DNA of 64,000 nucleotides from UBA1573 sp034005165 (GCA_034005165.1 JAVEVE010000008.1:22353-86352), one strand, 5' to 3'; shown: positions 33,853 through 43,051, counted from the stretch's first letter. Translations and numbers: made by a program. Notes: generated by a model from the sequence alone, not told the origin.

Positions 33853-35964
33853 TCAGGCGTTCAATGTTGAAAGCTCAAGTTCGTCTCCGAAATCAACCCA
33901 TTGATCGGCTCGAAACTGGAAGCTTAAGTCTCCAACCAACTGTGACTTCTCGACCGCACCAGCGTAAATCTGCTTCATACGGGCCTGCATGGGGGGGCTT
34001 AACGGCGTGCGGGTACGCATCACAAGATCCAGGCGTGCCGATGTCTCGGCAGGCTGCAAAAAACCGTCAATCTGGACATCTCCCATACGGGACAAGTTGA
34101 GATCAAAAAGGAAGCGCATGCGGCGCCGTTTGCGCTCCTCTTCATCTTTAGAGTTTTGTTCCATTTCTTTGTAATATAAAGGGATTTTGTGAATGTTTTG
34201 ATCCCATGTAAAGGGGATGTAGACCCCACGCCAGTCGCCTGCCATAGGTGCGGTTTCTCCGCGGTTTGCCCGACCGATATCTCCACTCAAAGCATCAAGT
34301 AAAGACTTTCCGCGTGATGATTGACGCAGCAGGTCAAGTGCATTTGATGGCATGAAGCTCTCGACATCTCCACCTCGAAACAGGCTGAGGAGAAGAGTTG
34401 CAAGGGCTCCTAGATTCGCCGGGTGGGCTGGGGATGGGAGCATATTGCTTAAAGCCTGAGATGCCGAGGCCCCTGCCAATCCGGACGCAGAACTATTGGC
34501 TCCCTGAAGTCGTAGAAAATCGAGAATATCTTGCAGGCTGGTCCAGATGGGGTTTTTGGCAGATCCTGCCGGCATATCAAGCGGCTGAACTGATAAAAAC
34601 AGACGAGTTGATGAATCGGGGGGTACGTCTTGGGAAGAGATGGCTGTGAACAGATTAGATGCTTGAAATTGCATAATATAATATTGTGGAGCGGCTTTGT
34701 CTGAAGTCAGCAGGCCCAAAATTGGAAGATTTTGGCCCGTCATGCCAACCAGTTGTCCGACAGTTGTCAGTGAATTGGTGCTGGGGCCTGCCGCTGCATT
34801 GTTGAGGCCGGAAGATGCGGGTTGGATCGTCACTAAAATTTGCCCGCTATTGGGGAGGGCATTATTTTCTGCCGGCTTTGGCGGTAAATATCCAATTGCG
34901 CTCGCTGAGGCGTGTACAGGAAGTGAGGGGCTATTGCCTGTCAGGAGGGGGGATGGAGGGAATGTTCCGCCAAGCACAGGCTTGGGGGATCCGGTATGTG
35001 CGGACGGCAAAAAGCTATCGCCTGCTGTTGCGGGGGTGGCTGAATTCGAAAAAATATGTGTCGCAAGTATTTGTGCATCCAATGGTGTGGATGGGGGAAA
35101 AAATCCTGAAAGGTTTGTTGGGTTTGATGCGCCAGTCTGGGCATGACCAATAAATGAATTATTAGTGAATCCAGATAATTGGATAATATTTCTAATGTTT
35201 TGAATTAGTAATTTTGATGCGTCATCTGATGCGCCAATTAAGCTGGTCGGGAGAGCAATTTGAGAAAGTAGCATTGCAATACCGGATCTAAGTGCTCCGT
35301 TTTGAGTGTCATTAGCTTGCTGATAGAACTCGACCAAGCCAGATAAGATTTGGTTTAAAGGGATTGTCGTAGATAACGGGCCTGTAGTTAATCCGTTGAG
35401 GGATGAAGCTGAAATCGGTGTTAATCTGACATATTGACCTATCTCGAGATTGCCCTTTGCAATTGGTGTGGCAGGATGCGATTCTTCCAAAGATCGTATG
35501 AGGGTGTCCGATTTTGAGGAAATCACATTTTCCAGTGTGCGTGGATCAATATGAGGGGAGCGGTCTAGCCTTGTCGGGGGTTCTGGATGGGATTCCGCGC
35601 CAGGAGCTTGGGCAAGTGTGTGTAGGGAGTGTTGAGCTTGGCTTGTCGACGTCTGTGATGTGTTATCTGAGCGTATGCTGGCATTCTGGGGGGGGCGTCC
35701 AGCAGGAACGTCTATTTCTATTCTCATGCCCTTAGGAAGTGACTGGCGATCCCTTAAGACAAGCTCGACAAGTCCGCGTTCTGTTTCAACCAATACGCTT
35801 CCACGATCAGTTTGGCCTGTCACCTCTCCGCGAAGGCGGACAGGTGAGCTATTGTTTTCCAGATTTGAGGGAACATGTATAAGTTTAACCGCAACGGCTT
35901 GAATGGCAGCTCTAGCGCTCTGCGTTGCCAGAACGGGAGGTAAAATGGGCGGACCGGATGACAT
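33853..35964 (-). CDS. Second FliK-like (hook-length control family) protein
   Basis: A 703-residue protein without signal peptide. The N-terminal 85 residues form a strand-rich module (VRLRGEVTGQTDRGSVLVETERGLVELVLRDRQ...MRIEIDVPAG). A Ser/Pro/Asn/Thr-rich segment of about 420 residues follows. The last 110 residues (YYKEMEQNSKDEEERKRRRMRFLFDLNLSRMGDVQIDGFLQPAETSARLDLVMRTRTPLSPPM) have the shape of the FliK C-terminal domain, in which the preceding strand reads LELDPPELGKVQV. Its function is inferred only. It could be a ruler paralogue, a lateral-system remnant or a secreted regulator. Terminator-like DNA separates it from flhF-flhG. Confidence 0.6.
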   Translation of the reverse strand: MSSGPPILPPVLATQSARAAIQAVAVKLIHVPSNLENNSSPVRLRGEVTGQTDRGSVLVETERGLVELVLRDRQSLPKGMRIEIDVPAGRPPQNASIRSDNTSQTSTSQAQHSLHTLAQAPGAESHPEPPTRLDRSPHIDPRTLENVISSKSDTLIRSLEESHPATPIAKGNLEIGQYVRLTPISASSLNGLTTGPLSTTIPLNQILSGLVEFYQQANDTQNGALRSGIAMLLSQIALPTSLIGASDDASKLLIQNIRNIIQLSGFTNNSFIGHAQTGASNPTNLSGFFPPSTPLDAQILATHIFSNSATPATAGDSFLPSAHTGSPKPVLGGTFPPSPLLTGNSPSLPVHASASAIGYLPPKPAENNALPNSGQILVTIQPASSGLNNAAAGPSTNSLTTVGQLVGMTGQNLPILGLLTSDKAAPQYYIMQFQASNLFTAISSQDVPPDSSTRLFLSVQPLDMPAGSAKNPIWTSLQDILDFLRLQGANSSASGLAGASASQALSNMLPSPAHPANLGALATLLLSLFRGGDVESFMPSNALDLLRQSSRGKSLLDALSGDIGRANRGETAPMAGDWRGVYIPFTWDQNIHKIPLYYKEMEQNSKDEEERKRRRMRFLFDLNLSRMGDVQIDGFLQPAETSARLDLVMRTRTPLSPPMQARMKQIYAGAVEKSQLVGDLSFQFRADQWVDFGDELELSTLNA

Positions 35965-35979
35965 ACATCCATTATAACA

Positions 35980-36028
35980 GAAAAGCTCCGAATGGCTAAG
36001 GCATAACTGGCCTACGATCCGGAGCTGT
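35980..36028 (-). terminator. Terminator-like stem after flhG
   Basis: AGCTCCG (35984-35990) pairs with CGGAGCT (36020-36026), with an inner TAGGC/GCCTTA pairing. The minus strand continues CTTTTCTG. The long loop makes it less canonical. Confidence 0.5.
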
Positions 36029-36060
36029 TTCGAATTATTCCGTTATTTGGTAAAGGAAAT

Positions 36061-36921
36061 TTAGCCGCGTCCTGCTTTCAGAAGGGTTTTTGCCTCTTCA
36101 ACCATCTCTTTATAGGCATATTGGGCGATCTTTTCGATGTCACCTGCTGCATCGCAGTTCGGAGAACGGGTCAGCAATGGGGTTTGGTGACGAATTGTTT
36201 CTTTGACTTTCGGATCCTGACGAACCATTCCTGCCAAAGGAGGGGAGAGGCGTAAGAAGTTTTCGCACGCTTTTAGAAGGGTTTTATATGTTTTTTCACC
36301 TTCGGTTTTGCTGCTGGCCATGTTAACCACAACGGAAACATTCTTGGACATACCTGCCGCCGAACCCAATTTTATAAAAGCATATGCATCTGTCAGAGAT
36401 GTCGGCTCGTCGGTGGAAACCAGCAGGGTACGTGTCGCGCAGGCAGAGAACATGCGCACAGTACGGTCAACGCCGGCACCAAGGTCAATGATGACTACAT
36501 CATAGTCGTCAGCCAATTCGATGAGCTGGTCGCGAAGCATGGCAAGTCGTTGGCTTGGCAGGGCAGAGAGGGATGCTTGGCCCGAGCGTCCTGCAATAAT
36601 GTCAAATCCGCCATCTTCATAACGCTGAACGACCTTATCCAAAGAGAGGCGCCCGCGGATCACATCGTTCAAGTCGCGCTTGGGCATTAGCCCCAATTGT
36701 ACATCAACGTTGGCCAATCCCAAATCACCATCAAACAACAGGACTTTCTTGCCCATGCGGCTGAGTGCGTGGGTGAGGGAGATAGAGAAGAATGTTTTCC
36801 CGACGCCACCTTTTCCTGATGCAACGGCAAGGATATTCTTTCCGCGCGGAAAAGATGATCCTGACGTGTCGGTTGAAGAGATTGATTGTGCGATCTTGGT
36901 ATCTGTAGCCATTATCGTCAT
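36061..36921 (-). CDS. flhG: FlhG/FleN, MinD-like flagellar number regulator
   Basis: A 286-residue ParA/MinD ATPase. The deviant Walker A is KGGVGKTFFS at about residues 37-46. The switch and Walker B segments are FDGDLGLANVDVQLGLMP and VVIIDLGAGVDRTV. FlhG restrains FlhF and sets flagellar number and position. The start at 36921 overlaps the flhF stop (ATGA). ATG 36912, after AGGATGACGATA, is an alternative with a clearer ribosome binding site. Confidence 0.92.
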   Translation of the reverse strand: MTIMATDTKIAQSISSTDTSGSSFPRGKNILAVASGKGGVGKTFFSISLTHALSRMGKKVLLFDGDLGLANVDVQLGLMPKRDLNDVIRGRLSLDKVVQRYEDGGFDIIAGRSGQASLSALPSQRLAMLRDQLIELADDYDVVIIDLGAGVDRTVRMFSACATRTLLVSTDEPTSLTDAYAFIKLGSAAGMSKNVSVVVNMASSKTEGEKTYKTLLKACENFLRLSPPLAGMVRQDPKVKETIRHQTPLLTRSPNCDAAGDIEKIAQYAYKEMVEEAKTLLKAGRG

Positions 36922-38012
36922 CCTGTCGTTTTGTGGCGTGAATGTGAGGAAGTAGAGGTTTTAGAATTTTGTTCTGCGCGAGCTGACGTTTGATCTGCTC
37001 CGGCAGGAAAGAAAAAGGATGCAAGTTTGCGTGGAGATAGAGGTTCTAGCCCATCAGCAACACTGGTTCTCGCGCTATAGTCGGCAAATGATAGTCCGCC
37101 TTGCTGGGCGGCGCAGAGCAACCCTCCAAGGCGTCGCGCGATATCAAGTCGTGTCGCCACCATGCGTTTAACACCGAGTGCGGAAAAGATGCGCGCCATT
37201 TCTCCGGTTTCTATAGCGTCACCTGCAGCGGCAATAGTCAGGACTGGTTCAATGTCACCAACAGCTATGAGGCGCGCCAAAGCTGTCATATCACTGGTCG
37301 CAAATGGATTGATACCGGGCGTATCAATTAAAATTTGGTCCATATGATGCAAAGAAGCAATCTGACGCTTCAAGTCATCCGCAGTGCGCGCAGTCTTGAG
37401 TTCGATGTTAAGGAGTTTTGTAAATGCTTGAAGTTGTTCTATGGCACCTGCGCGAACTACATCTGTGGTAATTACTGCAACTTTGAGGTCGTCAAGAACC
37501 GCACGAGCGGCTTGCTTGGCAACGACAAGGGTTTTGCCGGCGCCGGGGGGGCCTACAAACATCAATGCTTTTTTATAAGGAACGCTTGGAAGTGGAGTGT
37601 ATGTGAATAAAGAATCGAGAGCGCCAACAAAAGCAATCGATGGCTCATCAACACTGAGGAGCTCTGCACAGTTTACAATTTGATCCAAAACTTCTTCAGG
37701 GACCCCGTGTGAAAGCATGACATCAATAATTGTTTCAGCCAAGCTATCGTTTTCATCAATCTCATCATCATATTGAAGCCAGCCATCTTCATCGGCGGCA
37801 CTACCGTGGAGCTCTTGCCCCAATTCAAATGCGATTGCCCGTGCCCGCGCTGTGGCGACGGGGAGGTCATCCTCGATTGCAGCAGTTACACGCACCGATT
37901 TTCCGCCATTCTCTTCACGAGTGGCGATGATGATGGCGTCCTCTCCAAGAGCTTCGCGCACTAACTGCATTGCTTCGGTCATTGTTTTTGCATAAAACGA
38001 CTTGAGTCGCAT
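36918..38012 (-). CDS. flhF: FlhF, SRP-family GTPase for flagellar placement
   Basis: A 364-residue protein. It opens MRLKSFYAKTMTEAMQLVREALGEDAIIIATRE, the FlhF B-domain start. The G1 P-loop is VGPPGAGKT at residues 153-161. The next motifs are ITTDVVRAGAIEQLQAF and DTPGINPF, where most members have DTAGR or similar. The TKxD motif reads TRLD. FlhF marks the site of flagellum assembly with FlhG. flhA, often the upstream gene, is not here. Confidence 0.93.
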   Translation of the reverse strand: MRLKSFYAKTMTEAMQLVREALGEDAIIIATREENGGKSVRVTAAIEDDLPVATARARAIAFELGQELHGSAADEDGWLQYDDEIDENDSLAETIIDVMLSHGVPEEVLDQIVNCAELLSVDEPSIAFVGALDSLFTYTPLPSVPYKKALMFVGPPGAGKTLVVAKQAARAVLDDLKVAVITTDVVRAGAIEQLQAFTKLLNIELKTARTADDLKRQIASLHHMDQILIDTPGINPFATSDMTALARLIAVGDIEPVLTIAAAGDAIETGEMARIFSALGVKRMVATRLDIARRLGGLLCAAQQGGLSFADYSARTSVADGLEPLSPRKLASFFFPAGADQTSARAEQNSKTSTSSHSRHKTTG

Positions 38013-38121
38013 AGGTGGGATTCCAGACTGATTCGCTTATAGTATAGTCAATCTGCCGATTCCTGACCAGCACAATATCAAACAAATATAAAAGGGAGCA
38101 CTCTATCTAAACATAAAAAAG

Positions 38122-38136
38122 TTAATGGAGTGTTAA
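38122..38136. promoter_or_regulatory. CtrA-type box upstream of flhF
   Basis: TTAA-TGGAGTG-TTAA is a perfect TTAA-N7-TTAA. It lies 110-124 bases before the flhF start. CtrA controls early flagellar and cell-cycle genes in many alphaproteobacteria. Confidence 0.5.
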
Positions 38137-38192
38137 TAAAATTTTATAAGAGTGTGGATATGGTCAATGGCTTTAAATGAATTTGCATAATG

Positions 38193-38229
38193 AAAAAACG
38201 CAAAGGGGATACCACTTGCGTTTTTTTCT
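38193..38229. terminator. Terminator after soluble chemoreceptor
   Basis: AAAAAACGCAA pairs with TTGCGTTTTTT around a 12-base loop, with A/T tracts on both sides. It works for the minus-strand chemoreceptor gene at 38251. Confidence 0.85.
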
Positions 38230-38250
38230 TTTATAAAGGTGCGAGAATGT

Positions 38251-39648
38251 CTATTTGCTCATGTCTGCGAGCAAGGTCAAAACTTCAATTGATGATTTTT
38301 CGACAACATCGATTTCCTTTAGGGCGCCATCGACATCATTGTTGTTGTATTTTTGGGCGGCCTGAATTCCATGTTTGTGAACTTCGATGTGCGCGGCCTC
38401 AAGATCTTTAAAGGATTTCATGTTTCTATAATCCTTGGATGCATCGGAGTAATACCATTTGCCCAATCGACAGGATTTATGATCTGCAAGTTGGCCTGGG
38501 TCCAGATGAAGACGACCCGCTGCCATGGAGGAAAGTTTTTTCTTCCAGATAACATGGTCAGATTTGGCCAGGTTGACTGTTGTATGGTCTAGCTCGAAGT
38601 CAGGGAATTTTGCAATCGCCGCGACAAGGTCCGTTTCCGAGGAGTCCATAGAATCGAGTGTATGGCCAACCAGATCGAGGCTTTCCTGAGTAGTCGTAGC
38701 AATCTCGCTAACATTTGATGAGATTTCAGAGACCGCTGCGTCTTGGTCGCGGACAATTGACATGATTTCGCGCATCTGCTCAGAAACACGTTCTGCATTC
38801 TCCTGAATATTTGTAATGGATGTTTGACTGGTATCGAGTTTCTCTCGACCTGTTCCTACAGCTTGGGCAACATCATCCATTAGGGAGGCTATTTTTCCTG
38901 TAACATCGGTCAGCGCTTGAACTTTTTGCTTGATGTCATCGGCAGAAGTTGCTGTTTGCTCTGCCAAACCCTTAACCTCGCTGGCGACAACGGCAAACCC
39001 TTTTCCTGCTTCTCCTGCGCGCGCAGCTTCGATGGTTGCATTCAGGGATAGAAGTTTTGTTTTCTCGGAAATATCCGAAATGATTTTAAGAATTCGGTGA
39101 ATTTCCTCGGTACTTGCCACAAGCTCTTCAACTTTTGCGCCAGTTTCCGAGACGACATCGGCAATCTGGTCATTTGCCATCCCAAGTTCACGCGAAGAAT
39201 GAATTCCTTCGTTAACAAAACTGGACATAATAGATGTGTATTCCCCTACGGACTGGACCGTATCGACAATAGAGCTGGAAGAAGAAGAAAGCTCTTCCAG
39301 AGCTGCGGCCATGCCTTGTGATCGATGATTAATTTCTTGGGAAATGCGATTCAGTTTCGCGCCATAGTTACTGGCTTCATTAATATGAACGGAAAGGGAT
39401 ACGGTGCGCTCCATGTCTGATTGGTAGCGGCTTTTCATTTTAAGGACGGAGTCTTTACTGGTTGTCAGTCCGAATTGTTCGCAAATATCGAGGGCTTGAT
39501 CAAATTTTCCTTCGCACAGTAACTTCAGTAGGTGCTCCATGTCTGCTGTTTCTGGGCCGCTAGGCAATTGCTCCTCCTGCTTCAGTTGTGCAGAAACTTT
39601 ATTTTTTGGGGGGGAAGATTCTGATTTTGAAAAAAGAGAAAACATCAT
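38251..39648 (-). CDS. Soluble methyl-accepting chemotaxis protein with CZB zinc-sensing domain
   Basis: A 465-residue cytoplasmic chemoreceptor without membrane helices or an N-terminal sensory fold. The signalling tip is EKTKLLSLNATIEAARAGEAGKGFAVVASEVKGLAEQT (about residues 195-232). The C-terminal part (residues 355-465) is a CZB domain with likely zinc ligands His365, Cys393 (SCRLGKWYY), His420 and His424. Such receptors report zinc or oxidants to CheA, which is not in this window. The first 80 residues (DKALDICEQF-like helices) are short and unassigned. Confidence 0.85.
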   Translation of the reverse strand: MMFSLFSKSESSPPKNKVSAQLKQEEQLPSGPETADMEHLLKLLCEGKFDQALDICEQFGLTTSKDSVLKMKSRYQSDMERTVSLSVHINEASNYGAKLNRISQEINHRSQGMAAALEELSSSSSSIVDTVQSVGEYTSIMSSFVNEGIHSSRELGMANDQIADVVSETGAKVEELVASTEEIHRILKIISDISEKTKLLSLNATIEAARAGEAGKGFAVVASEVKGLAEQTATSADDIKQKVQALTDVTGKIASLMDDVAQAVGTGREKLDTSQTSITNIQENAERVSEQMREIMSIVRDQDAAVSEISSNVSEIATTTQESLDLVGHTLDSMDSSETDLVAAIAKFPDFELDHTTVNLAKSDHVIWKKKLSSMAAGRLHLDPGQLADHKSCRLGKWYYSDASKDYRNMKSFKDLEAAHIEVHKHGIQAAQKYNNNDVDGALKEIDVVEKSSIEVLTLLADMSK

Positions 39649-39780
39649 GCCTGAACTTTCGAGGTATAGAATTAAGATTTTTTTATATATCTATTACTAT
39701 ATCATATTGACTAAATCTCATCTAGTGTAAGTCACACTTTAATAGTCAAGTTTGTGGGTTTTTGTGTCGCAGGTAAGTTT

Positions 39781-39814
39781 TCGTAAGACATGCATTCTTA
39801 CGCTGAGCGTAAGA
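39781..39814. promoter_or_regulatory. Overlapping CGTAAG/CTTACG inverted repeats
   Basis: TTCTTACGC-TGA-GCGTAAGAA (39794-39814) is a perfect nine-base stem. A preceding CGTAAG (39781-39786) can pair with the same CTTACG, giving two mutually exclusive hairpins. It lies between two minus-strand genes, upstream of the chemoreceptor. No T-tract follows, so an operator or RNA switch fits better than a terminator. Confidence 0.4.
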
Positions 39815-39850
39815 AATGTTTCACGAAATTGATCTAACTATGAAGCCTGA

Positions 39851-40621
39851 TTAGAAGTTTAAAGGGCTATTTGCGAATGGAGACAAAGGTGCTGGTTTGT
39901 CATCTACCTGCACAACAGACTTTGGCTTTGTATCTGCGGGAGCAGATTCCGCTGCTGGCGTTCCCGGACTGGTTGTGGATGCTGTCGTGCCGCTACTTGC
40001 AGTGCTGAAGTCCTTCCCGAAAGGAACATCGCTTTTGATTCCTTGACCGTAAACAACGTCATTTGTAATCATCTCGATGCCGTTTATTGAGGTTGACGCG
40101 TCCAGAATAAGCTTTTCTGGTTGTGTGAGTGTAATAGCACCATAATACGGGTCAACATAGTGTTCCGAATTCGGATCGTTGGCTGCATTGTAGGTGCATT
40201 CCAATCCATTATCCCCCAAGATATTCGGGTTTTCCTGAATCATCTGATCCCAGCTCTGCCAGTAGACAGGTCGAGCCTCAAGCTCATGGGCTGTGTCAAA
40301 TTCGTATTCGCTATAGTCTGCGATTTCAGTAACCATAGAGGCATAGTTTTGCCGGAAAGTCGCTGCCTTTTGTTGTTGTCGACGTTCTTCTTGCTCGGGC
40401 GCGTGTTCATCTTCGCTGCCATTCAGATAGAGGCCGAGATATTCCTTGTTAGCTCTGCCTAGAATCCCGTTATTGTGAATAAGGGGGTTGAATTTGCTGG
40501 GGTCGTTAATCAGGGCCTCTTCGTGAAGCCGAAGCTGCTCATTGTGATCCAAATCCCGATCAATCGAACCTGTATGTTCTATTTGTTTGTGATCATCGTG
40601 CTTTTCTTGAGTTTCGCCCAT
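39851..40621 (-). CDS. Unrecognised acidic soluble protein
   Basis: A 256-residue, very hydrophilic protein. Residues 1-40 are His/Asp/Glu/Lys-rich. The centre has aromatic stretches (YADYSEYEFDTAHELEARPVYWQSWDQMIQ-like) and one cysteine in ECTYNA. The last 60 residues are a Ser/Thr/Pro/Ala tail. No signal peptide is seen. ATG 40621 is chosen with GGTG eight bases upstream. No family or operon partner is recognised. Confidence 0.55.
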   Translation of the reverse strand: MGETQEKHDDHKQIEHTGSIDRDLDHNEQLRLHEEALINDPSKFNPLIHNNGILGRANKEYLGLYLNGSEDEHAPEQEERRQQQKAATFRQNYASMVTEIADYSEYEFDTAHELEARPVYWQSWDQMIQENPNILGDNGLECTYNAANDPNSEHYVDPYYGAITLTQPEKLILDASTSINGIEMITNDVVYGQGIKSDVPFGKDFSTASSGTTASTTSPGTPAAESAPADTKPKSVVQVDDKPAPLSPFANSPLNF

Positions 40622-40894
40622 ATTTTTCACACCATTGAATTGCTTAGTATATATATTTGACAGAAAATATTTAATTTTACGTAAACATTTTATTAACGGC
40701 GATGAATAGGGGGGATTTGAGTGGAAAAAGTTCCGAATGAAAATCTGTTACAGTATTAACCTGTATCAATAGGGGCGGGCAGGAAATTAAGCCTGTCTTG
40801 CTCCTTTTCATTTGCAGCTGGGGGTGCTATTTCAGAGAAGCAAAATTGCAAGAATGATTCTCTTACGAAAATCTGTCTAACCGGAGAAAATAGA

Positions 40895-42100
40895 ATGAAT
40901 ATCCATGAATATCAGGCCAAAGAACTTCTGGCGAAATACGGCGTTGCAGTTCCAAAAGGAATTCCTGCGATGTCTGTAGAAGAAGCAGCCGCTGCCGTCG
41001 ACCAACTTCCTGGGCCTTTGTATGTTGTAAAAGCCCAAATTCACGCTGGTGGACGTGGAGCAGGTAAATTCAAAAACAATCCGGAAGGCAAAGGGGGAGT
41101 CCGTCTGTGCAAGTCCAAAGACGAAGTCAAAGCCGCAGCCGAAGCAATGGTGAATCAGGTTCTTGTCACGAAACAAACCGGCCCCGAAGGAAAAGAAGTT
41201 CAGCGTCTTTATGTAACGGACGGCGTAGACATTAAAAAAGAATATTATTGCTCTGTTGTAATGGATCGTGCCTCCTCCCGCGTCACCTTCATGGTGTCTA
41301 CTGAAGGCGGTATGGATATTGAAGAAGTGGCTGAGAAACATCCTGAAAAAATTATCAAAGCGTCTGTGGACCCTGCATCCGGAATGTCGGGGTTTCATGC
41401 CCGTAAATTGGCATTCGGACTTGGTCTTGAAGGGGATGCTCTGAAATCAGCCCAAAAATTCTTTGTTGCTTTATATAAGGCCTTCACAGAACTGGACTGC
41501 TCGATTGTTGAAATCAACCCGATGATTGTCACTGACAAGAATGAGGTAGTTGCACTGGATGCCAAAATGAACTTCGATGAAAACGCATTGTTCCGTCAAA
41601 AGGCAGTTGCCGAGATGCGCGACGAAACCGAAGAAGATGAAAACGAACGTGAAGCCAAAAACTGGGAACTTTCCTATGTTCGTATGGATGGAAACATCGG
41701 TTGTATGGTGAACGGCGCAGGTCTCGCGATGGCAACAATGGATATCATCAAGCACTATGGTATGGAGCCTGCCAACTTCCTTGATGTTGGTGGTGGGGCA
41801 ACAACCGAACGCGTCACAGCTGCTTTCAAGATTATTCTCTCCGATCCGAAAGTTAAAGGCGTTCTCGTCAATATTTTTGGCGGGATCATGAAGTGTGACA
41901 TCATCGCCAACGGTATCATTGCTGCTGCAAAGGAGGTCTCGTTGAGCGTTCCGCTGGTCGTGCGTCTGGAAGGAACAAACGTTCAGTTGGGTAAAGACAT
42001 CCTGAATAATTCAGGCCTGCCGATTATAGCAGCTGACAATCTTGATGATGCTGCGCGTAAAATCGTTGATGCAACCAAAAAAGCTCTGGCTGCCGCCTAG
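40895..42100 (+). CDS. sucC: Succinyl-CoA synthetase beta subunit (ADP/GDP-forming)
   Basis: A 401-residue ATP-grasp subunit of the TCA enzyme that converts succinyl-CoA to succinate with nucleotide phosphorylation. Opening MNIHEYQAKELLAKYGVAVPKG, the ATP-grasp loop VKAQIHAGGRGAGKFK and the CoA/phosphate region NIFGGIMKCDIIANGI are all standard. sucD follows after 21 bases. GGAGAAAATAG is the ribosome-binding region. Confidence 0.98.
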   Translation: MNIHEYQAKELLAKYGVAVPKGIPAMSVEEAAAAVDQLPGPLYVVKAQIHAGGRGAGKFKNNPEGKGGVRLCKSKDEVKAAAEAMVNQVLVTKQTGPEGKEVQRLYVTDGVDIKKEYYCSVVMDRASSRVTFMVSTEGGMDIEEVAEKHPEKIIKASVDPASGMSGFHARKLAFGLGLEGDALKSAQKFFVALYKAFTELDCSIVEINPMIVTDKNEVVALDAKMNFDENALFRQKAVAEMRDETEEDENEREAKNWELSYVRMDGNIGCMVNGAGLAMATMDIIKHYGMEPANFLDVGGGATTERVTAAFKIILSDPKVKGVLVNIFGGIMKCDIIANGIIAAAKEVSLSVPLVVRLEGTNVQLGKDILNNSGLPIIAADNLDDAARKIVDATKKALAAA

Positions 42101-42121
42101 TTAAAGAGAAGGAATGAAATA

Positions 42122-42997
42122 ATGTCTGTATTAGTCAATAAAAACACAAAAGTGATCTGCCAAGGCTTCACCGGAGCGCAAGGTACATTCCACTCCGAGC
42201 AAGCTATTGCATATGGTACCAAGATGGTTGGCGGTGTGACGCCAGGCAAGGGTGGAACAAAACATCTTGATCTGCCGGTATTTAACACTGTGCAGGAAGC
42301 AAAAGCTGAAACAGGGTGTAATGCATCTGTTATCTATGTGCCGCCGCCATTCGCGGCTGATGCAATTCTGGAAGCAATCGATGCTGAAATCGAATTGGCT
42401 GTCTGTATCACAGAGGGCATTCCTGTTCTGGATATGGTCAAAGTCAAACGCGCATTGAGCGGATCAAAAACCCGTCTTATCGGGCCTAATTGCCCAGGTG
42501 TTATTACTCCAGGCGAATGTAAAATCGGGATTATGCCTGGTCACATTCATAAACGCGGTAAAGTCGGGATCGTCTCTCGTTCCGGTACATTGACATACGA
42601 AGCTGTTCACCAGACTACAGCCGCAGGCCTTGGGCAGTCCACCTGTATCGGTATTGGTGGAGATCCGGTAAACGGAACAAACTTCATTGACGCTTTGGAT
42701 ATGTTCTTGAACGACGATGAAACCGAAGCAATCATCATGATTGGTGAAATTGGCGGGTCTGCGGAAGTTGATGGTGTTGATTTCTACAAAGCGCATGCCA
42801 AGAAGAAACCGATTGCAGGCTTTATTGCTGGTGCAACTGCCCCGAAAGGGAAACGCATGGGGCACGCTGGTGCGATTATTTCTGGCGGAAATGACACGGC
42901 AGAGGTCAAGATAGCGGCCATGAAGGCGGCAGGATTTGTTGTCGCAGAAACACCTGCTCACTTAGGGGAAGCTGTTCTGAAAGCTATCGCTGCTTAG
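42122..42997 (+). CDS. sucD: Succinyl-CoA synthetase alpha subunit
   Basis: A 291-residue subunit carrying the phosphohistidine. Segments CQGFTGAQGTFHSEQAIAYGTKMVGG, then IGPNCPGVITPGECKIGIMPGH and GHAGAIISGGNDTAEVKI (with the phosphorylated His) are canonical. Co-transcribed with sucC and closed by a terminator. Confidence 0.98.
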   Translation: MSVLVNKNTKVICQGFTGAQGTFHSEQAIAYGTKMVGGVTPGKGGTKHLDLPVFNTVQEAKAETGCNASVIYVPPPFAADAILEAIDAEIELAVCITEGIPVLDMVKVKRALSGSKTRLIGPNCPGVITPGECKIGIMPGHIHKRGKVGIVSRSGTLTYEAVHQTTAAGLGQSTCIGIGGDPVNGTNFIDALDMFLNDDETEAIIMIGEIGGSAEVDGVDFYKAHAKKKPIAGFIAGATAPKGKRMGHAGAIISGGNDTAEVKIAAMKAAGFVVAETPAHLGEAVLKAIAA

Positions 42998-43018
42998 TTT
43001 TAAAGAGATATTTTATTT

Positions 43019-43051
43019 AAAGCGGGGAAATTCCCCGCTTTTTCTTTTTTT
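43019..43051 (+). terminator. Terminator after sucD
   Basis: AAAGCGGGGAA pairs with TTCCCCGCTTT, followed by TTCTTTTTTT. It separates sucC-sucD from the unrecognised genes before sucA. Confidence 0.9.

Noticed and set aside
33980..35700. G7-G8 runs as a phase-variation system
   Set aside because: Runs of this length are expected by chance in 64 kb of this composition and are not concentrated in surface genes.
42464..42961. 165-codon minus-strand frame within sucD
   Set aside because: Antisense shadow of a conserved enzyme gene.
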